Assembly: GCA_032871835.1 (NCBI GenBank)
Contig: CM065296.1
Location: 116,198,146-116,262,145 of the forward strand
Source of the DNA: Dipteronia dyeriana
Taxonomy: Eukaryota; Streptophyta; Magnoliopsida; Sapindales; Sapindaceae
Direction: 5' to 3'
Length of the DNA stretch: 64,000 nucleotides
Shown: piece after piece, positions 58,597 through 64,000 of the stretch
Layout of the letters: each line of letters begins with the position of its first letter
Numbering within the stretch: position 1 is the stretch's first letter
Notes under the pieces: model-generated
The model's database searches: none
What the model was told of the DNA's origin: nothing
The model's input: the letters and a program-made list of their open reading frames with translations, nothing else
Made by a program: the position numbers and the translations under genes

Positions 58597-59363
58597 TAAT
58601 AATACTAGAATGTCTAATATGACCTTATCATTTAAAATAGTTTTTGAATATTTTGATAATCCTACCATTTTTAAAAGTTTTTTCTAATTGACAATCAAAC
58701 GACCAACAACTTCCCATTAACAGCTTTACTTATAGAAGATCTACATTAAAAGTTCTACTCTTAAAAGATTTACTTGAAAAAACTCTTTCAAATGAAGCGT
58801 AAATGAGGGTTGTGTACATGAACAATTATACCCCTTTGTTTGTTCGATGAATCGGAAAGATAGTTATCCTAGAAGTTCAACACTTAGCTTATGGCACGAG
58901 ATATCTACTTCCACGATAATGTGTTTTTAATTGGGTGAAAAATATGATTGACATAGGAAGACCATCATACTCGTGAGTTTTCGTAGTAGGATTGAAGAGG
59001 GACTTTTTTGTCATTAAAGTACATGAGAGTCTATTGCAATACCAACATTATTGTCCAAATGCGAAATGAGGTTGGTGCAGTACCGATAGTATACCCGTCA
59101 CATCTATATTACGAGGACGTGGGTTCCATTCCTTCCTATTAAAAAAAAAAGAAAAAACATGATTGTGCAAATATTGAGCCAATAAACAACGAACAGCTAA
59201 GCAGAACCGTTATTTTGTTTTTGAGCGTGTTTGATTGTCATTGGTTGGCCACTCCAATCCCACGAATTCATACACACCGAGAGCAAGAGTTAGGGTTTAG
59301 GCGGCCCAAATAAGGTATGAACAGAGAAAACCAACCGCTGCTTTACTAAAACCCCTCACGGAA
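58597..59363. other. intergenic DNA and promoter side of the gene at 59364
   Basis: No gene was seen. The part from about 59210 to 59363 is less AT-rich and ends in a short leader ('cgagagcaagagttagggtt') before the ATG. It contains no obvious TATA box. Confidence 0.45.
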
Positions 59364-62041
59364 ATGGAATTGCAATCCATTTGTGTTGGATTTTCTTCCC
59401 CGAAATTCAAATCATCAAATCGTCTTCCATTTTCTCATCAAAGTGTATGTAAAATTTCTCGCTAATTATTTTCAATTTGTATTCTTAATCTTACATTTGA
59501 TTTTCGTTTACTTTGTTGTTTAATTCACTATCTTCATTTCTACTTGTAATTTCAAAATTGAAGGTTACTGCAAGTCACGTCGAATTCAGAGGTCAAAGCG
59601 TTCGTTTTCGAAATGCGTATAACTGTATTACTTTACTCTAACCATTCTCTCTATACTTCAATTGTGTAATTTTTGCTTATATAATTTGTTTGTTGCTGAG
59701 AAAACTAACTTTTGTTTAGTCTTACGTTTATATTGTTTACTAGAACTATTAATTATCAGATGTTAATGTAGATTGATTTTTTTCTTCAGCACAAACTTTG
59801 CCTGATATAAAGTATGCATTTCAAGGGTCTTTGTTGAGGAGCTTGAAAAGAGGAGCTATAGTGTGTGCCTCTAATTCTAATTCAGAGGCAAAATTGGGGT
59901 ACTCTGGGAGGGAAAATTCTGGGGTGCCGGTTGTTAGTTATAGCGGGGTGGAGCCATTTCGTGGGAAATCTGGTTCAGTTTCGTTTTATGGATTGACTCA
60001 CCAGCTGGTGGAAGAAGGGAAATTGGTATCAGCTCCTTTTCCAGAAGGCAAAGGCTCATTGCTTTGGGCATTGGCACCTGTTGCATTGATATCATCGTTG
60101 GTCCTTCCTCAGTTCTTCCTTCGTGATGTGATAGAGAATTTAATCAAGAACGAGACTCTCTTAGGTAATTATAAAACCAGAGTAGTTTCTTGCTTATTAG
60201 TTGTTCTGCTTCAAGCTCTGTAGCTTGGTTGTGTGTGTGTTTGCGCATGTGATTTTGATCTTTTGAACTGCTGAAGTTTATTCTTGCTCTTGGCATATTG
60301 CTTCCTAACACATGTTTCCAAGTTACAAATGTTAGTGTAGTGTGAGGATTAGGGTCAATTTGAGGATGAATTGGTTGTCAATGATATGATGCTGTTCTTT
60401 CTTCTGATATTAATGCAGAGTACATTTTCAGGTTATTTTGATCGAGTAAAATAAAGGCAGGTACAGAATCACATCGTTTTCCATGTTTAAAAAGTAAGAT
60501 GAAGCATGATCACTCTGGATGTAGTGTGGGGGCTAGTGTAGTATTTATCCTAATTACTTGAAAGGGGATTTTGTGGATGATACTTTTTTGGTTCTTAAAG
60601 TGGCTGACCTACTAAATGGACAGTGAGTGTGTGGATATCTTATGATGTTCTTAGTGGAGTAATATGTCTATTTTTAACAAGTTGCTTATGTTGTTCACCT
60701 TTTAGCCAATGAAGATCATGCTCTTGAAACCAGAGTAAAACCCTTTTAAAGTTTTTTAAACATAATTAGTTCATTTATTTTACTAAGAGTTTGAATTGAA
60801 GAAAAGGGCAGAATGGCTTCTTCTTATCAGTTTTACAGTATATGTTTCTTTTTGATATATTTCTTCCCGACTTCCTGTGGTGTTAAATATTACTTCACAT
60901 CCTACAAAATGGTATAGAAAGAAGCATGGATGAGGAAGAAAGTACTATTGTCTTTTGGTTTGTGTCTCCAATATTGATTTATAGTTCCGCTCAACAACTA
61001 GCTACCTCTCAATTATTGCCTCTTTCTATGGTTACAAGAACCTATCAAATCAGTTTCAAAAAAAGAAAAAGAAAAGAAAAAAAAAGAACCTATCAAATCA
61101 TTTACCTGTGTAATGGTTTTAATGTATCCTTTTTGTTCATTTTTACCTTTGTGGCGGACTTCATTTATTTCCCAGTTAAGTTAAAGTTATACAATTATAC
61201 AACTAGATGTTATGCTAATAACGGACAGTTGTGAACCGACTGTTTTTTAAAAATCTTTTTGTAATTCTCTTTTGTGCGATTTGTTTCATTTGTTCATTCA
61301 AAACTCATGGCATAATTTTTTTCATCTGCATGATGACATTTGTTTTTAACGTTTGTCCTTTTTAAACAAAGAATTGCAATGATGATTTTCCTGGCAATAA
61401 TTGTGCAGAAATAGCGACTTCATTGACTTTTGAGTCCATGTTCTATGTTGGCCTTGCGACATTTTTGCTTGTGATCGATCGTGTTCAGAGGCCATATTTG
61501 CAATTCAGTCCAAAGAGATGGGGTCTCATCACAGGACTGAAGGGATATTTGGCATCTGCTTTCTTCACAATGGGCATAAAGGTTGTGGCCCCTCTGTTTA
61601 CTGTCTATGTAACTTGGCCGGTACTTGGCCTGCCAGCCTTGGTTGCGGTGGTTCCTTTTCTAGTTGGCTGTGCTACTCAGCGTGCATTTGAGACACTTCT
61701 TGACAAGCGTCTATCATCCTGTTGGCCCCTTATTCCTATTATTTTTGAGGTAGTTTCTTAATTTCAAATTATCTTTCTAAAATGTGGATCAGGGATCTTG
61801 ATGACTTCATTCTGGTTGGCAGATGTATAGACTATATCAGTTGACTAGAGCTACTCACTTTATTGAGAGGTTGATGTTCTCGATGAAAGACCTTCCAATG
61901 TCACCGGAATTGATGGAGAAAGGCGGTGCAATGATTTCAATGGTTATGACTTTCCAAATCCTTGGCGTTGTTTGCCTCTGGTCATTGTTGACATTTCTTC
62001 TAAGGCTCTTTCCTTCAAGACCTGTAGCCGAGAATTATTGA
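59364..62041 (+). CDS. probable plastid multi-pass membrane protein, function unknown, five exons
   Basis: Proposed exons: 59364-59448, 59575-59616, 59790-60164, 61409-61749 and 61823-62041, with consistent phases, giving 353 residues and TGA at 62041. Exons 3-5 are certain (open frames, good GT/AG borders); exons 1-2 are my best fit. The N-terminal 60 or so residues are rich in serine and basic residues, like a chloroplast transit peptide. Membrane segments: LLWALAPVALISSLVLP (exon 3), FYVGLATFLLVI, YLASAFFTMGIKVVAPLFTV and a long hydrophobic stretch to FLVGCATQ (exon 4), and MVMTFQILGVVCLWSLLTFL (exon 5). A conserved-looking soluble motif is RPYLQFSPKRWGLITGLKGY. I recognise it only as a plant-type organellar membrane protein. 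It is convergent with the PPR gene 376 bp downstream. Confidence 0.78.
60165..61408 (+). other. intron 3 of the gene at 59364
   Basis: A 1.24-kb intron starting GTAATT and ending TGTGCAG. No repeat or second gene is evident; the frame at 60926-61234 is AT/GA-rich noise. Confidence 0.75.
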
Positions 62042-62417
62042 CGTCTGTAAGGGATGTTGTATATACGTTTTCTATGGATTTTTTACTCATTCAGAATACT
62101 AGGTCTTACTAGTTGGTGCAGAACCTAGGGAAATGCCAATTTTTGTTGTAGCCTTACGATCTTGAGGGTTCACAATTTTTTTTCCAATCGAGGGTGTTCG
62201 TTGAGTTTGTTTCGAGTAAAATTTTGGTTGCATAAATAGAAAAGGTGACCAGGCTTGCTAGATGCAATATAAATTTTCTTCTTCGTCACTGAATACTTCT
62301 AGAATCTTTGATGGCAAAACACATTTATTAGAATACGTTAACAACCGCACACACGAACACTGAACTTAACCAAATGACATCGAAATGTATAGATTTTAAA
62401 ACTATTTTAACAAGTTG
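62042..62417. other. shared 3' region of two convergent genes
   Basis: The two genes end 376 bp apart. The region has AT-rich sequence suitable for both 3' ends and no other feature. Confidence 0.6.
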
Positions 62418-63740
62418 TTACCAGTAATCTCGACAGGAACACTTGCCATCCTTAAAGTGATGGAATCTCTTGTTGTCTCTAACAATAATCTCTCTCTTCT
62501 CAATGCTCGAGAGAATCTTAATAAAGTTGTGACAATCTCCGCATATCCTTAAATTCTTGATGATTCGTAGGATGGTGCCAGGACGGGTGCTGATGAGCCC
62601 GTAAGCAATGGCTAATCTTTCACTGTGATACATCAATGCCTTCTCTTTCGCTTCTTGGTCAAGATCATGAAGCACATATTTAGTATCTGGCACATAGCCA
62701 GCTTCCCTCACCTCCTTGCTCAAAGACCTGAGCTTCTCATAGGCCTTGCTCCTCTCCGAATTCACTTTTGTTTGGTTCGAACTTTGGTTGTCTTTTACCT
62801 TCTTCCTACTACTATGTCCCAAACCTGAAAATGATGGAAAAGAACCCAGCTCTCCTAGCTGTTTTATCGGTCCAGGTTTTGAGTATTTTTCGAGTGTCTC
62901 CCAAACTGCAGAGCTTGGTTCAATTGGCATATTTCTAATGAACTCTTTAGCCTCGGCTATCTTCTGTGTCTTTCCAAGAAGATCAACAATACCAACATAA
63001 TGCTCCAATGTTGGTTCAATATCATAATCGCGGCTCATCGACACAAAATGCTTTAATCCTTCCTCTACTGCCCCTAAGCAACCACAAGCAATAACAACAC
63101 CGAGAAAAGAGGATCCATTTGGCCTCACTCCATGTTCTTTCAACTGGGAAAATATTTGAAGGGCTTCTCTTCCTTGTCCGTTTTCTGCCAAACCCAGCAT
63201 CATCAAATTCCAAGAATTCAAGTCTTTCACTGGCATTTTATCAAACACTCCTTTTGCACTCCTTAAATCACTCAATACGCAATACATCTCCACAAGTTTA
63301 TTGAACACAGCAGAAGTATACGGTTTTGAAGGAGTCCTCATAACATACTCATGAACCCTTTTTCCAGCCTCCAACAACTTCATATCTATACAAGCTCTAA
63401 GCAATTCAATAACATCAATTGACTCAACATGAATTCCACTATTCTCCAATTTATCCAAGACTTGAAGAGCTGCTTTCACTTTCCCATCTCTGAATAATTG
63501 CTTCAATTCTGAGCTCACTTGATTATCTGTGTGAACATGAACAATATGTTCAGGAGAACTAGAAACCACCATTAAATGGTTATCTTTTATCTTCTTATCT
63601 TGAATACTTGTTCCATTAATCCCAAAAGAAGTTGAAGCACCCAAAGAGCATTGAGGAAGTTTGAGCGCTATTCCCTCAAAATTACGTGTAGACCTGGGTA
63701 GTGAGCAGAAACGCAAAGAATTGACAACTACTTCAGCCAT
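62418..63740 (-). CDS. short DYW-type PPR protein, organellar RNA editing factor
   Basis: Single exon, 440 residues, beginning with an organelle-targeting-like segment (MAEVVVNSLRFCSLPR). Residues about 100-285 hold a small number of PPR motifs (KRVHEYVMRT; AVFNKLVEMYCV; NSWNLMMLGLAENGQGREAL; HYVGIVDLLGKTQKIAEA). The DYW cytidine-deaminase domain fills the end: HSERLAIAYGL with the HxE active site (H about 372), CGDCH zinc ligands (about 400 and 403), FHHFKDGKCSCRDYW at the C-terminus. Such short DYW proteins deaminate C to U in mitochondrial or plastid RNA, often together with other PPR proteins that choose the site. All catalytic residues are present. Its closest named relatives, from memory, are the MEF8/DYW2-like group; the exact orthologue is not assigned. 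Confidence 0.93.
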   Translation of the reverse strand: MAEVVVNSLRFCSLPRSTRNFEGIALKLPQCSLGASTSFGINGTSIQDKKIKDNHLMVVSSSPEHIVHVHTDNQVSSELKQLFRDGKVKAALQVLDKLENSGIHVESIDVIELLRACIDMKLLEAGKRVHEYVMRTPSKPYTSAVFNKLVEMYCVLSDLRSAKGVFDKMPVKDLNSWNLMMLGLAENGQGREALQIFSQLKEHGVRPNGSSFLGVVIACGCLGAVEEGLKHFVSMSRDYDIEPTLEHYVGIVDLLGKTQKIAEAKEFIRNMPIEPSSAVWETLEKYSKPGPIKQLGELGSFPSFSGLGHSSRKKVKDNQSSNQTKVNSERSKAYEKLRSLSKEVREAGYVPDTKYVLHDLDQEAKEKALMYHSERLAIAYGLISTRPGTILRIIKNLRICGDCHNFIKILSSIEKREIIVRDNKRFHHFKDGKCSCRDYW

Positions 63741-64000
63741 TAAAGAGATGTTGAAATGAATAACAGAGATGGAGATGTATCATCTTTGGGCCCATCCACA
63801 AATAATGAGGAGAACCAACAAATATCTAGCAAAGGTTGGAAAATGAAAGGTGGAAAAGCAGTCTAATAAGTTACTGTTATGATGCCAAGTTGATCAAGTA
63901 TGAGAGTAGTCATGGGTATACTGAATTTTATTTTAAATCAGCTGTCTTGAATAAATATTGCAACACTATATTGTTACATACAAACTCTTAACAAATTACT
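63741..64000. other. upstream side of the PPR gene
   Basis: The minus-strand leader and promoter side of the PPR gene. No TATA box or other feature is clear. Confidence 0.5.

Noticed and set aside
1..64000. tRNA, rRNA or other structured RNA genes
   Set aside because: I saw no cloverleaf with consensus boxes or other recognisable RNA gene; a tRNAscan/Infernal run would settle it.

Overview
This window is nuclear DNA from a plant, very probably a eudicot. It is AT-rich, has introns with standard GT/AG borders and is densely filled with transposable elements. Five low-copy genes or gene pieces sit at the two ends, and repeats fill the middle. I could not name the species.

Layout. Positions 1-763 hold the end of a dispersed hAT-like non-autonomous element. 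Positions 926-1085 may be a tiny two-exon gene remnant. Positions 1848-3206 are a Mutator-like non-autonomous element with a perfect 9-bp target duplication and a GGT-rich, gene-like interior. Positions 4221-7784 (+) encode a wall-associated receptor-like kinase of the WAKL14 type in three exons. Positions 9574-11172 (-) encode an intronless allene oxide synthase (CYP74A), the committed jasmonate-pathway enzyme; it is convergent with the kinase. Positions 12907-24617 (element A, minus-oriented) and 26218-38542 (element B, plus-oriented) are two complete but decayed Ty3/Gypsy elements of the Tat/Grande type. They lie in opposite orientation, about 1.6 kb apart. Element A sits inside a roughly 395-bp tandem repeat whose other copies lie between A and B and preserve the empty target site.

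Positions 38548-47478 are AT-rich intergenic DNA full of MITE-like repeats. They include a (GGGA)n tract and a run of foldback elements at 46216-47325. Positions 47479-51212 are a complete hAT element with an 8-bp target duplication and a transposase frame broken by two in-frame stops. Positions 55393-58591 are an internally deleted Ty1/Copia element (minus). Positions 59364-62041 (+) encode a probable plastid membrane protein of unknown function in five exons. Positions 62418-63740 (-) encode a short DYW-type PPR protein, probably an organellar RNA-editing factor.

The most interesting structure is shared by elements A and B. Downstream of pol, each carries an antisense, intron-containing gene of about 890 codons (14293-17120 in A, 34478-37209 in B). 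It has conserved intron positions and phases, a gypsy-type putative transposase domain near its start, an acidic/basic middle and a coiled-coil tail. Between the convergent pol and antisense genes each element has a tandem array built from units of about 43 bp. Copies of both elements are inactivated by stops and frameshifts, and B has also lost both start codons (ATG to ATA).
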